Below are positions 53,628-63,580 of a stretch of 64,000 nucleotides of DNA, piece by piece (position 1 is the first letter of the stretch; every line of letters starts with the position of its first letter). The position numbers and the translations under genes are program-made. Under the pieces are notes generated by a model that ran no database searches, was not told the origin of the DNA, and was given only the letters and a program-made list of their open reading frames with translations. The DNA comes from Prorocentrum cordatum (Eukaryota > Sar > Dinophyceae > Prorocentrales > Prorocentraceae), in assembly GCA_963575745.1 (NCBI GenBank), contig CAUYUJ010000681.1:510104-574103 (forward strand), given 5' to 3'.

Positions 53628-54089
53628 TCATTGCGGGCAGTCGTTGTCACTCGTGGTGTTCAACCAGTCCTCATCATCCTTAGGAATGTTCACGTAAGTT
53701 CTCGTCCGCGTTGTTGTAGCATCCCTAGTGCATGTGGGCACTTTCGTTGCATTTCTATCATCACCTGGAACATCGATTTGGTAGGTATGCTTCCTGAAAT
53801 TGCCCATGCAGTGCTGACAATCCTGACGACAACTCCTGCAGCAAGCACCGTCGTCGCCAGCGGGAACCGTTCGCAGAAATTCTTCAAAACACGGGAGAAA
53901 CTTTCGTGGAATTGCATGGAAGACGTCACAGCTCCCACCATCACCCAGCTCGCAATTGTTTACTGGCCATTCGAAAGCGTTCATGTTGTTCTTCATGTTA
54001 CAACCCCATGATCCCGCCGCTCTCCCATGCATCCATCGCATGATGAACACATCCGCCACCGTGCTTGCCACGCTGGGGCGTGTAAGCAT
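53628..54089 (-). CDS. Cysteine-rich protein, probable exon
   Basis: A 153-codon minus frame in balanced-composition DNA, unlike the repeats on both sides. It holds 11 Cys, among them GDGGSCDVFHAIPRKFLPCF, GACCRSCRQDCQHCMGNF and the end EDWLNTTSDNDCPQ. N-glycosylation-type sites (NAT, NTT) and the Cys content suggest a secreted or surface protein. Just upstream, frames at 54340 and 54419 begin with hydrophobic stretches (FWGVLFYLPLGQCLSSARA and LLGCVLCLLLLSGMVSG) that could be a signal sequence joined by splicing. No family is recognised. The codon mix and stop-free length make chance less likely. Confidence 0.5.
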   Translation of the reverse strand: MLTRPSVASTVADVFIMRWMHGRAAGSWGCNMKNNMNAFEWPVNNCELGDGGSCDVFHAIPRKFLPCFEEFLRTVPAGDDGACCRSCRQDCQHCMGNFRKHTYQIDVPGDDRNATKVPTCTRDATTTRTRTYVNIPKDDEDWLNTTSDNDCPQ

Positions 54090-54464
54090 GCTCCCCAGCT
54101 GTCAAGTGGAGGTCTCTTGTCTCTTTCGTGTTATAGGCCGACCCCCCCCCTTCGTACGCGTCGTCCGAAGACAGCCCCCCGTCTCTGCAGCCGGTGTTGG
54201 GCAATTCCCACACTGGAATTATCGTTTGGAGAGGCTCTGGCCGAGGAAAGACATTGGCCGAGGGGGAGGTAAAACAACACCCCCCAAAACATCAAACACA
54301 CCCGAAACCATCCCAGATAGCAACAGCAAACACAATACACAACCCAACAAATCCCAACCCCCGAAATTATCCTGGCAAAGCAACCTAACAGCGATGTGTA
54401 GGAGCATATCTGGAATCATTCCCCTTAAGATTCAGATGAGAATCCAGTTGAAGAATTCTGCTGT
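54090..54464. other. Flank of the cysteine-rich frame
   Basis: Contains an A/C-rich stretch (54275-54360) and the two hydrophobic minus frames mentioned above. No repeat. Confidence 0.35.
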
Positions 54465-55258
54465 TCTCGCAGTCGCAGTCGCATTCGCGATGACAGTCGC
54501 AGTGGCAACGGCAGTCGCAGTCACAGCCTCAGCCTCAGCCTGCCTCAGCCTGCCTCAGCCTCAGCCTCAGCCTGCCTCAGCCTCAGCCTCAGCCTGCTTC
54601 AGCCTCAGCCTCAGTCTGCCTTCAGCCTCGGCCTCAGCCTCAGCCTGCCTCAGCCTCAGCCTGCATCAGCCTCAGCCTCAGCCTCAGCCTGCCTCAGCAT
54701 CAGCCTGCCTCAGCCTCAGCCTCAGCCTTCCTCAGCCTCAGCCTCAGCCTCAGCCTCAGCCTGCTTCAGCCTCAGCCTCAGTCTGCCTTCAGCCTCGGCC
54801 TCAGCCTCAGCCTGCCTCAGCCTCAGCCTGCATCAGCCTCAGCCTCAGCCTCAGCCTGCCTCAGCCTCAGCCTCAGCCTCAGCCTCAGCCTCAGCCTCAG
54901 CCTCAGCCTGCTTCAGCCTCAGCCTCAGTCTGCCTTCAGCCTCGGCCTCAGCCTCAGCCTGCCTCAGCCTCAGCCTGCCTCAGCCTCAGCCTCAGCCTCA
55001 GCCTCAGCCTGCCTCAGCCTCAGCCTGCATCAGCCTCAGCCTCAGCCTGCCTCAGCCTCAGCCTCAGCCTGCTTCAGCCTCAGCCTCAGTCTGCCTTCAG
55101 CCTCGGCCTCAGCCTCAGCCTGCCTCAGCCTCAGACTGCATCAGCCTCAGCCTCAGCCTCAGCCTGCCTCAGCTCAGCCTGCCTCAGCCTCAGCCTCAGC
55201 CTGCCTCAGCCTCAGCCTCAGCCTGATTCAGCCTCAGCCTCAGCCTGCCTCAGCATTC
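54465..55258 (+). repeat. CAGCCT hexanucleotide array with higher-order pattern
   Basis: Starts as GCAGTC/GCAGTG words (54465-54530) and turns into CAGCCT runs with CTGCCTCAGCC and CTGCATCAGCC variants. The marker CAGTCTGCCTTCAGCCTCGG recurs at about 54610, 54780, 54925 and 55090, so blocks of about 140-170 bp have been copied. Frames of Pro-Gln or Ala-Ser repeats are by-products. Confidence 0.95.
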
Positions 55259-55745
55259 AAAATGTGGCCCGGGAATGGAGTTCTGGGAACTCGAAGAACA
55301 CGAAGTGGCCTGCAGTTGGCTCCGGGCATTCAAAATCATGCCCAGGAATGGGGTTCTAGGAATTCGAAGAACACGAAGTGGCCCACAGCTGGCTCCGGAC
55401 ATGCAAAATCATGCCCAGGAATGGAATTCTGGGAGCTCGAAGACCACAAAGTGGCCTACAGTTGGCTCCGGGCAATCAAAATCATGCCCGGGAATGGAGT
55501 TTTGGGACTTCGAAGGCCACGAAGTGGCCTACAGTTGGCTCTGGGCATTCGAAATCATGCCCAGGAGTGGAATTTTGGGAACTCGAAGACCACGAAGTGG
55601 CCTACAGCTGGCTCCGGGCATTCAAAATCATACCCAGGAATAGAATTCTGGGAATTCGAAGACCACGAAATGGCCTACAGCTGGCTCCGGGCATTCAAAA
55701 ACATGCCCAGGAATGGAGTTCTGGGACCTTGAAGACCACGAAGTG
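55259..55745 (+). repeat. L array: 73-bp tandem repeat, about 6.5 units
   Basis: Unit: GGAATTCTGGGAACTCGAAG, ACCACGAAGTGGCCTACAGC, TGGCTCCGGGCATTCAAAAT, CATGCCCAGGAAT. The period is 73 bp. Confidence 0.95.
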
Positions 55746-56530
55746 TGTAACTGTTTGCTTAAAACGACTTCCGCGGATCCTCCCCGGCACCCGTCCGGCA
55801 TCTGCCCAGACACCCCTGAGGAGTCAAGATGCTTTCTTTTGAGACCATTAGAAACCTGTCAGTCTTCGCTGTTAAGTAAAAACCAAAGACACCGAAAGAC
55901 CCCCGAAGCGGTCCCAAGGCTGCCAACAACAAATCTATAGAGGACCCAAGAGGGCACTAAGATGGCCCAGGAAACCCCCAAGATAGCCCACGAGGCCCCA
56001 ACGATGCCCTAAGAAGGCCCCGAACGAACGTCCACGAGATAAACAAGAGGCACGAACTGGGCAGTTCGTTCTTTTTGATCGTTGCAAGGGTGTTGGTATG
56101 CTTGCCCTTTTGTGGCTCCGGAAGTCGAAGACGGTCGAGAAGGCCACCAAGAGGACCCAAAGAATGCGCAAGAGGGCTCCACGGGGCTCCAAGACGGTCC
56201 AAGAGGTCGCAAGACAGCTCAGAAGGGCCCCAGACCGCCCAAAAGGCACCCAAACGGCCCAGGAGGCCCCCTTAAAGCCCCAAGATGGGGTCCACGAGGG
56301 TGAAATCGAGCTGGCCGCGGGAGCCGTTCGTTCAATACTGCCGCCAGAAACGCCCAGAAGGCCCCCAGGAGGCATCCAGAGGCCTCCACGACGCCCCCGA
56401 GAGGCCTTGCGAGGCTGCCAGAAGCCCCCAAGCGGCTTACAAGAGGCTGCCAGAAGCCCCCAGCAGACCCACACATGCCTCCTAGCCGGCCCTCAGAATC
56501 CCTAAAAAGACTCCCAAGAGACTCTCAAGA
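55746..56530 (-). repeat. M region: degenerate GGCCCCAAGAGGCC-type repeat
   Basis: AAGATGGCCCAGGAAACCCC, AAGAGGACCCAAAGAATGCG and GACCGCCCAAAAGGCACCC are minus-strand versions of the words that fill 61345-62480. Includes CCGGAAGTCGAAGACGG, the counterpart of CGGGAAGCGGGAAAAACGAG there. Confidence 0.65.
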
Positions 56531-56816
56531 GGTCCCAGACCAGCCTCCAAGCTGAGGTTCAGAGGGAGGAGGAAGGAGAGGGGGAGGAGGATTTGTTCCC
56601 GCGCTCCAACACAGCCGCGCATCCGCGGGTTGTCGCGCGCGGCCGCGCGGCCGCGCGGCGCCCCGCCACCGCGACGAGGAAAAAGCCGCGCCCCACGGGC
56701 AGACGGGAAGCTTCGCCCGCACGGGAACCGCCCCCGCGAAGGGGGAGAGCCGAACAGGCAGGGCCCCCCGCGCACCCAAGGGACGCGGGCAAAAAACCGG
56801 AGGGGCCCCGGGGCCA

Positions 56817-56853
<37 letters not shown>

Positions 56854-57222
56854 CAACACGACAGGGAAGACGGACAGCCAGTCCCGCCCCAAGGCAGCAA
56901 ACGGAGGGGGAGAACCCTGCGCCGCCCTGGGGCAGGCCCCGGGACCTGGCTGCCCCCCTGAAAAGGGGACCCCGCTTATGGGGGCCGTCCCAAGGGAGCG
57001 GGGGCTTTTCGCCTCTCGGGCCCGGCGCTCCCCGCCTACGACAGGAGGGCCCTGGAGCCCGCCCCCCCCCCCACCCACCCCTACGGGAGAGCCCCCTTTC
57101 GGGGCAAGGGGGGAGGAGGAGGAGGAGGAGGAGGAGGAGGAGGAGGAGGAGGAGGAGGAGGAGGAGGAACGCAGCGCCTCTCGAGCGCCCCCCGCCGGCC
57201 GCGCTGGCGCGCGCCCGACGGA
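56531..57222. repeat. GC-rich region with (GAC)n and (GGA)n
   Basis: (GAC)n at 56818-56852 and (GGA)n at 57112-57168, in very GC-rich sequence. Long frames on both strands are low-complexity. Confidence 0.8.
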
Positions 57223-57392
57223 CTACGCCGAAGCGCCCTCGCGCCACGATGGCAGAGAGGGCAGGGAGAGGAAGACGGTCAGGGGCGCGTCGACGCAGGC
57301 CAACTTGCCGCCGACGAAGGAGGCGTCGCCACCGAAGAAGACGCCGTGCCACCAGCCGACCACGGAACGGCAGCGAATCACGACATGGTCGA

Positions 57393-58009
57393 TCAACCTG
57401 CCGCGCGGCTGCAAGAGGAGCCCCCCTGCGGGGGCGGCGCTGCAGGGGCGCCGCGGGCACGAGGCGCCAGGCCCCTCTCGACACGCCTGATCGCATCTTG
57501 CTGGCCGCGGCGCGTGGACTCGCCGGGCGAGAGCCCAACGCACCTCAAGCCAAGCTTCCGCACTGTGCGGACATCCCCCGCAGCACAGTGAGACCCGCAG
57601 CGCCTGCAACAGTAAACACGGTTGCCCTGAACACGTCGTGCCCGAACGCAGCGAATGCGTCCCCAACTTCCTCTGCCAGGGCAGGTGGCAACAAGGCTGC
57701 GGGGGCTCAGGGCCATGCCAGCCCTCTGGTCGCTGCAGAGAACCCAGCCCTCGCCGAAGGCGCGGAAGTACTCGGCGTTGAGAGCACTGGCAACACGCGA
57801 CGGGCGACATACACGATGAGAGCCAGTTTGCAGCGACTCGCGGAGCCCGTTGTGGCCGTGACACCGCATTGGGTACATCGGCACCGCCCGAGGCTGGCGC
57901 AGTAAGCAAGCACATGGTCCGTACTGCGTCCCACCACAATGGGCCTGACCTGCTCGCAAGGTGGCCTGGGGACCTCCACGTCGCATCCCCATTGTTTGCG
58001 AGCCGCCAC
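57393..58009 (-). pseudogene. CxxC-containing C-terminal part of a retroelement protein
   Basis: Two CxxC units follow the RNase H domain on the minus strand: DHVLAYCASLGRCRCTQCGV (about 57919-57840), then, in another frame, NRVYCCRRCGSHCAAGDVR with LRCVGLSPGESTRRGQQDAI (about 57626-57450). Such Cys pairs after RNase H are typical of the end of dinoflagellate LINE-like polyproteins. The frame changes at least once between the two. Confidence 0.5.
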
Positions 58010-58138
58010 CTGCAGTGCCGCAGGACCTTGCGGTGCTGTTTCAGCGCAGCTGTTACCGCCTCAGCTACCGACCCAGCCAGTGCGTGAGAGGCCGCACCAC
58101 AGCGCGCGAAGTAGTCTGCCTAGCCGCTGCCTAGCCAG

Positions 58139-58900
58139 TCACGCAGCTCCTGCGGCTGTGCCCATAAGCTCCTCCGAGGACCTGTGCGCAGACGTCCATC
58201 GGATCTTGGGAGGGCCTCGCAGAGTGCGCCTGCGGCTGGCCACGAAGATGCCCCGCCACACTCGAGCATGCTTGACACGACCCTGCTCGAGATCGGGACA
58301 CCAACGCTCTCCTTCCTGGGCGAGCGCCAGCAGGTCAGTGACGAAGCACTGGCGGTCAGGGAAAGCGTCGAGCCCCTCCCTGATCGCGTACCTCTCAGCA
58401 CGGCCGACAGTCTGCACCAAGTACGGAAGGGGCCCGAACCGCGCCCTAACTGGGAGCGAAGAGTAAGGATCAAGCTGCACAACAGCTTGTCCACATCTCC
58501 GCACCTCGGGAACACCTGAGTCGCAACCAGACCCGTCGGTGTAAGAAACGGGGCCCCTAACGCCATGCGCGTCGCCCCACAGGCAGACATCATGTCTCCG
58601 CGTACCTGCGCGTGGCAGATAAGCGAGAGGCTCGGGCATGCCAAAAACGAAGTAGGACTGCTCGAAGTTCGGCGTGCCTGATCCAAGACCCGCTTGGATA
58701 AGTTGGTCGCGCACCTCAGCCAGCACTTGGGGAAGGTGGAAGATACCGCGGCCATTCAGCGTTGGCGTCGCTGTCTCGTGCCCGCCGCGCCCGCATGGCG
58801 CATCGGGCGCCGAGGCTGGAGCCGCCGCCACAGGGGACAGCGGGGCACTCTGTTCCGAAGCAACCGGTGGCGCACAGGGGACACTCTGCGCGTCCAGCCG
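58139..58900 (-). pseudogene. RNase H domain of a minus-strand retroelement
   Basis: The frame is open from the assembly gap to 58139. RNase H proper is at about 58549-58139: GPVSYTDGSGCDSGVPEVR (first Asp), YLVQTVGRAERYAIREGLD (Glu), DRQCFVTDLLALAQEG (Asp), then KHARVWRGIF and IRWTSAHRSSEE. The order fits RNase HI: TDGSG, AE, D and AH. The stop comes where N-x(3)-D would be expected, so the end is cut or shifted. Before it lie LPQVLAEVRDQLIQAGLGSG and EQSYFVFGMPEPLAYL, protein-like but unassigned. The gap hides the upstream part, probably including the polymerase if one exists. Confidence 0.75.
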
Positions 58901-59000
58901 NNNNNNNNNNNNNNNNNNNNNNNNNNNNNNNNNNNNNNNNNNNNNNNNNNNNNNNNNNNNNNNNNNNNNNNNNNNNNNNNNNNNNNNNNNNNNNNNNNNN
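58901..59000. other. Assembly gap (100 N)
   Basis: Exactly 100 unknown bases, a usual placeholder for a gap of unknown size. Confidence 0.99.
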
Positions 59001-59187
59001 GCTCCTGCGCTGTACCGCGGCCACGCGGCCCAGACCTCCCTCAGGCGCAGGGCCCCCGCCACGCACGCCACGAGCGCGTTGAAGGCCCCGGCGGGGCTAC
59101 GCGGCGGGGACGCAAGGAGGCCCTGGAGGACCCAGACCATCGGCAGCAGGGTGCTCACCTGGAGGGAGAAGAGGCGGCACGGGCACA
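59001..59187 (-). other. Sequence between gap and foldback element
   Basis: The minus frame in phase with the RNase H frame reads FNALVACVAGALRLREVWAA and VSTLLPMVWVLQGLLASPP. It may be coding, but the gap breaks continuity. Confidence 0.3.
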
Positions 59188-59271
59188 AAACTTTCGGAGC
59201 TCCGCGCGGACTTCTTGGCTCGGCGCTGTGCCCCCCTGGCGGCGCCTCGGGCGCTGGAGCTCCGAAAGTTT
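59188..59271. mobile_element. Foldback element, copy with perfect 16-bp ends
   Basis: AAACTTTCGGAGCTCC (59188-59203) and GGAGCTCCGAAAGTTT (59256-59271) are exact inverted repeats, and weaker pairing goes on outside. The interior matches the copy at 7-133. The same end sequence is in PP1 intron 2. Confidence 0.75.
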
Positions 59272-59454
59272 CTATGTGTGCCGCTTTCTCCCCCCTGAGC
59301 TTCGGCGTTACCAAAAAATTGCCCCAACATCGCCTGGAGCCCTTGACCCCATCTTTCTGCGCCAGGTTTCGAGCCCGATCGATCTGTGAGGGTCCCTGGG
59401 CCCGAAGCTGGGCGAAAACGCCCGTCGTGGAAACATTGCAACGCCAGGATCTCA

Positions 59455-59685
59455 GGGCCCTCGATCGCCAACATCGTCCAAAGCGCGGCGTGGCGCGGGA
59501 AGAGGCCGAGGTCACTGAGCGACCAGGACAGGCTGCCGACCTCTCTTGGGAGGACGCCAAATCTGAACGCCTGCACCGATGCAGCTCCGAACATGTTTGT
59601 TTGTGCCGCATTTGCTTCCTTGGTCGCCAGCATCGTCCACAGCGCGGCGTCACTGAAGCGACCAGGACAGGGTGCCGGCCTGTTT
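59455..59685 (+). repeat. Local direct duplication
   Basis: TCGCCAACATCGTCCAAAGC and GAGCGACCAGGACAGGCTGC at 59466-59540 recur as TCGCCAGCATCGTCCACAGC and AAGCGACCAGGACAGGGTGC at 59620-59680, with a deletion in the second copy. Confidence 0.75.
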
Positions 59686-60412
59686 GTATGCATGCATGCA
59701 TGCATGCATGTATGTATGTATGTGTATGTATGTGTGTATGTGTGTATGTGTGTATGTGTGTATGTGTGTGTATGTGTGTATGTGTGTATGTATGTATGTA
59801 TGTATGTATGTATGTATGAATGTATGAATGTATGACTGTATGTATGTATGTATGTACGTATGTATGTATGTATGTATGTGTGTATGTATGTATGTATGTA
59901 TGTATGTATGTGTGTATGTATGTATGCATGTATGTATGTATGTATGTATGTATGTATGTGTGTAGATATGTATGTATGTATGTATGTATGTATGCATGTA
60001 TGTATGTATGTATGTATGTATGTATGTATGTATGTATGTATGTATGTATGTATGTGAGTGGATACATGTATGTATGTATGTATGTATGTATGTATGTATG
60101 TATGTATGTATGTATGTATGTATGTATGTATGTATGTGAGTGGATACATGTATGTATGTATGTATGCACGTACGTATGCATGTATGTAGGTGTGTGTATG
60201 TATGTGTGTGTATGTATGTATGTATGTATGTATGTATGTGTGATGTATGTGTGTATGTGTGTATGTGTGTATGTGTGTATGTATGTATGTATGTATGTAT
60301 GTATGTATGTATGTATGTATGTATGTATGTATGTATGTATGTGTATGTATGTATGTATGTATGTATGTATGTATGCGTGTATGTATGTATGTATGTATGC
60401 ATGTATGTAACG
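59686..60412. repeat. (ATGT)n tetranucleotide array, about 720 bp
   Basis: TATGTATG units with GTGTGTATG and GCATG variants; GTGAGTGGATACATGTATG occurs twice (60055 and 60136). Tyr-Ile-His-Thr or Met-Tyr-Val-Cys frames are products of the repeat. Confidence 0.98.
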
Positions 60413-60661
60413 CATAAACATACACACTATATACACACATACTAGAACCATCGCGCGCTTCGCGCGCGCCAAGGTTGTAACAGGGCCCAGGCCTTGACGA
60501 TTGCACTGCTCCACTGACGTGGTGGATCTCAGTCCACGCGTGCCAATCCGCATTCCGGAAGGCCTTCGGGGAAGATGGCTGCGCAGGGGGGGCGGAGGTC
60601 CGATGAGTGGGGCCCCCAGAAGGCCTTCTGGGCACATGGGTTTCGGGGGCGTCTTGGGGAG
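60413..60661. other. Spacer with no recognised gene
   Basis: Includes a CGCGCGCTTCGCGCGCG palindrome at about 60453-60468 and CCCAGAAGGCCTTCTGGG at about 60615, an inverted repeat that opens the O units downstream. Confidence 0.5.
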
Positions 60662-60675
60662 CCTGTTGGGGCGTG

Positions 60676-60721
<46 letters not shown>

Positions 60722-60725
60722 AATG

Positions 60726-60756
<31 letters not shown>

Positions 60757-60870
60757 AATGCCGTCGTCGCCTCTTAGGGCGCGCCGTCGTCGTCGTGCTC
60801 GTCGTCGTCGTCGTCGTCGTTTCGTCGTCTTTGTTGTCGTCGTCGTCGGCGCCGTCGTCGTCGTCGGTTC
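60662..60870. repeat. (GTC)n/(CGT)n microsatellite
   Basis: Three long GTC runs broken by TAATGCC (twice) and by CTCTTAGGGCGCGCC. Confidence 0.95.
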
Positions 60871-60989
60871 AAGAAGGCACTTGCCGCAACTTTGCGCGAA
60901 ACGATCTGCGGGGGGCAGCGACAAAGCGATCAATCATGTTCCCAGTCAACTTCCCAGACAGCTCTCCGGTAGCGTGATGGTACTTCGGA

Positions 60990-61345
60990 GCCTCCGGAGA
61001 CTCTCGGGCCCATGATGAACCATGCCCCCAGAAGGCTTTCTGGGGACACGATTTCTTGGGGCGTGTTGGGGGGCCTCTTGGGCGTTCCATGGGGCCCCCT
61101 TGGGGGCCTCCGGGAACTCTCGGGCCCATGATGAACCATGTCCCCGTAAGGCTTTCTGGGGACATGATTTGTTGGGGTGTGTTGGGGGGCGTCTTGGGCG
61201 TTCCCTGGGGGCCCCTTGGGGGTCTCGGGGAACTCTCGGGCCCATGATGAACCATGCCCCCAGAAGGCTTTCTGGGGGGCCTCTTGGGCGTTTCCTGGGA
61301 GCCCCTTGGGAGCCTCTTGGGGCTTCCTGGGAGCCCGTTGGGGCC
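60990..61345 (+). repeat. O array: 116-bp tandem repeat, three units
   Basis: CATGATGAACCATG begins at 61011, 61127 and 61243. Each unit has CCCAGAAGGCTTTCTGGGG (a hairpin) and GGGCGTTCC...GGCCCC words. Confidence 0.9.
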
Positions 61346-62480
61346 TCTTGGGATTTCTTGGGGTGTGTTGGGGGGCCTCGTGGGCGTTCCCTGGGAGCCC
61401 CTTTGAGCCTCTTGGGGCTTCCTGGGGGCCTGTTGGACGCCTCACGGGGCTTCGTGGGACCCTCTTGGCTGCCTCCTGGTGCCTACCGAGGGCCCCTAGG
61501 GCCAGAGACCTCGAAATATCGGTTGGGGAGCTCTTGGGGAGCTCTTGGGGCACACTTGGGCTGTCTGGGGAACCGCCTGGGCCGTCTGGGGCCCCTCTTC
61601 AGGGCCTCGTGGGCCGTCGTGGAGCGCTCTGAAGGGCCTCCGAGGCCGTGGGGGAGCGCTGGGAAGCGGGAAAAAAAAACGAGAAAGCAAAGATCCTTCA
61701 AAAACAATCGGAAGATGTATGAATTCTGCCTCCCAGGGCCCTCTTGGGGAGCCTCTTGGGTCCGTCCTGGAACGTGTTGGAGTCCTCGTCGGCCTCCTTG
61801 GCCGTGTTGGGCCCCTCTTCAGCGCCTCGTGGCCTCCGAGGCCGTGAGGGAGCGTCGGGAAGCGGGAAAAACGAGAACGCCAAGATCCTTCAAAAACCAT
61901 CGGAAGATGTATGAATTCAGCCTCGCAGGGCCCTCTTGGGGAGCCTCTTGGGTCTGTCCTGGAGCGTGTTGGAGTCCTCGTCGGCCTCCTTGGCCGTGTT
62001 GGGCCCCTCTTCAGCGCCTCGTGGGCCGTCTTGGAGCGATCTGAAGGGCCTCCGAGGCCGTGAGGGAGCGCCGGGAAGCGGGAAAAACGAGAACGCCAAA
62101 ATCCTTCAACAACCATCGGGAAATTGAATTCAGCCTCGCAGGGCCCTCTTGGGGAGCCTCTTGGGTCCGTCCTGGAGCGTGTTGGAGTCCTCGTCGGCCG
62201 TCTTGAGGGCATCTTGAGCATCTTGGGCATCTTCGGGGCCTCTTGGGACCGTCGAAAACGCCAAAATCCTTCAGAAACTCTCAGACAATGAGTGAAGTGA
62301 ATTCAGCCTCCCAGGGCCCTCTTGGGGAGCCTCTTGAGTCCGTCCTGGAGCGCGTTGGAATCCTCATCGGCTGTCTTGAAGGCATCTGGGGCGTCTTCGG
62401 GGCCTCTTGGGACCGTCTTGGGCCCTCTCGGGACCTCCATTCGCCTGTCGTGGCTTGTTTCGGGGCGGGCCCGGGCCGCC
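61346..62480 (+). repeat. N array: 170-217-bp repeat of GGCCTCTTGGGG words
   Basis: GCCTCSCAGGGCCCTCTTGG begins at about 61726, 61919, 62133 and 62306. Units also hold GGAAGCGGGAAAAACGAGAA, CCAAGATCCTTCAAAAACC and ATCGGAAGATGTATGAATTC. Confidence 0.9.
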
Positions 62481-62581
62481 TCAGGAGCTCTGGACCCCCC
62501 CACAACCCCCGGCGGGCACCCATGGGGGGAACATGCACAGGCCCAGCCCCGTCCCCCCGCCTACTCCAATATGCGCGTGTG

Positions 62582-62613
62582 TGTGTATATATATGTATAT
62601 ATATATATGTATA
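62582..62613. repeat. (TG)n/(TA)n microsatellite
   Basis: GTGTGTGTATATATATG and following TA units. Confidence 0.95.
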
Positions 62614-62739
62614 ATTTATGCAGTGGCGCTTCGCGCCATGAACCTTGGTCAAATAAGTTTTATATGCAGGCGGAGCGGCAGGAAGGCCAAGCCGACACTT
62701 TAGCGATATTTCCTTGCTGCCTTTTCCGGCATCGCCGTT

Positions 62740-62935
62740 ACTTAGTGGGCCCTGGAAACGACAGGGCCGTTTTTTCACTGGTTCCGTTTTGCCGTTTTCT
62801 TGCCGGTTCCGACACCGTTTTTTTACCGGTTCTGTCGCCGTTTTTTGACCGGTTCCGGCTCCGGCTCCAATCCTGGATCCGTTTTTTTGCCGTTTCCGGT
62901 CGCCGTTATTTTGCCGTTTCCATTTTCAAGGGACA
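62740..62935 (+). repeat. GGTTCCGTTTTGCC-type dispersed tandem repeat
   Basis: GGGCCCTGGAAACGACAGGG, CCGTTTTTTCACTGGTTCCG, then CCGTTTTTTGACCGGTTCCG and similar lines, period about 20-30 bp. An inverted relative lies at 17775-17912. Confidence 0.8.
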
Positions 62936-63500
62936 TTTTTTGGAAACGGTGAAAAAAAAAACCTGCCGTCTCCGGGGCCCACAAAACGCCGTTATAATAA
63001 TGATATTTAGTATCGTTCCACCATATTTTGTTTTCCTCATTCGCGCCACACCCTGCGTATTGTTTCCATCCTCCGCAATTTTTGTTTGCGGAGGCTCCAG
63101 TTTGGAGAGCCTCTGGGGACATCACAACTTTTGTCACGCTTTCTTGCGGCCTTTGCGAGGCCTCCTGGGCGTCTTCTGGAGGCTTTTGTGGCTTCCTCGG
63201 GCCACCCTGCCCACAACCGCGGGTTCCCTAACGACTGGGTCACGATTTGGAATGCTTCGGAGGGCGTCTTGGGGCCATCTTGGGCCGTCTTGGGGCTCTC
63301 TTGGACTGCCTGGAAGCCCTTGCGGATGGTTGTGGGGTGATTTACGAGCCTTCCAGGTGGCTTCGGACGCCCAGAAGACAACCGTCTTGGAGCGTCGGGA
63401 AACCGAAAAGAAGAGAACCTCACAATTCACCAAAAACCAACAGAAAATCAGCCTTGCAAAGGACCCAACCATATGCAGCGGTGAATGCTGCAATTCTGAA
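62936..63500 (+). other. N-like degenerate repeat and unassigned sequence
   Basis: From about 63140 on, GGCCTCCTGGGCGTCTTCTG-type words like those of the N array; before that, unique sequence. No gene recognised. Confidence 0.5.
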
Positions 63501-63514
63501 TGCCAAATTCGCCC

Positions 63515-63580
63515 GCGCTCCCTATGGGGCCACGAGCCAGGCGAGGGGCGTGCCGACATGCGTAGCGGGCCACACAATGC
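63515..63580 (+). repeat. Lone E-like monomer
   Basis: GCTCCCTATGGGGCCACGAG, then GTGCCGACATGCGTAGCGG: the E core followed by words like those in the 90-bp version, far from either E array. Confidence 0.7.

Noticed and set aside
54400-55359. 467-codon plus frame at 53956-55359
   Set aside because: Mostly Ala-Ser and Pro-Gln runs from the CAGCCT array; the rest is the reverse side of the cysteine-rich frame.
59650-60637. Very long minus frame rich in Tyr-Ile-His-Thr running into the RNase H frame
   Set aside because: The Tyr-Ile-His-Thr part is only the (ATGT)n array read in frame, and the frame also crosses the assembly gap as unknown residues. Only the RNase H part is kept.
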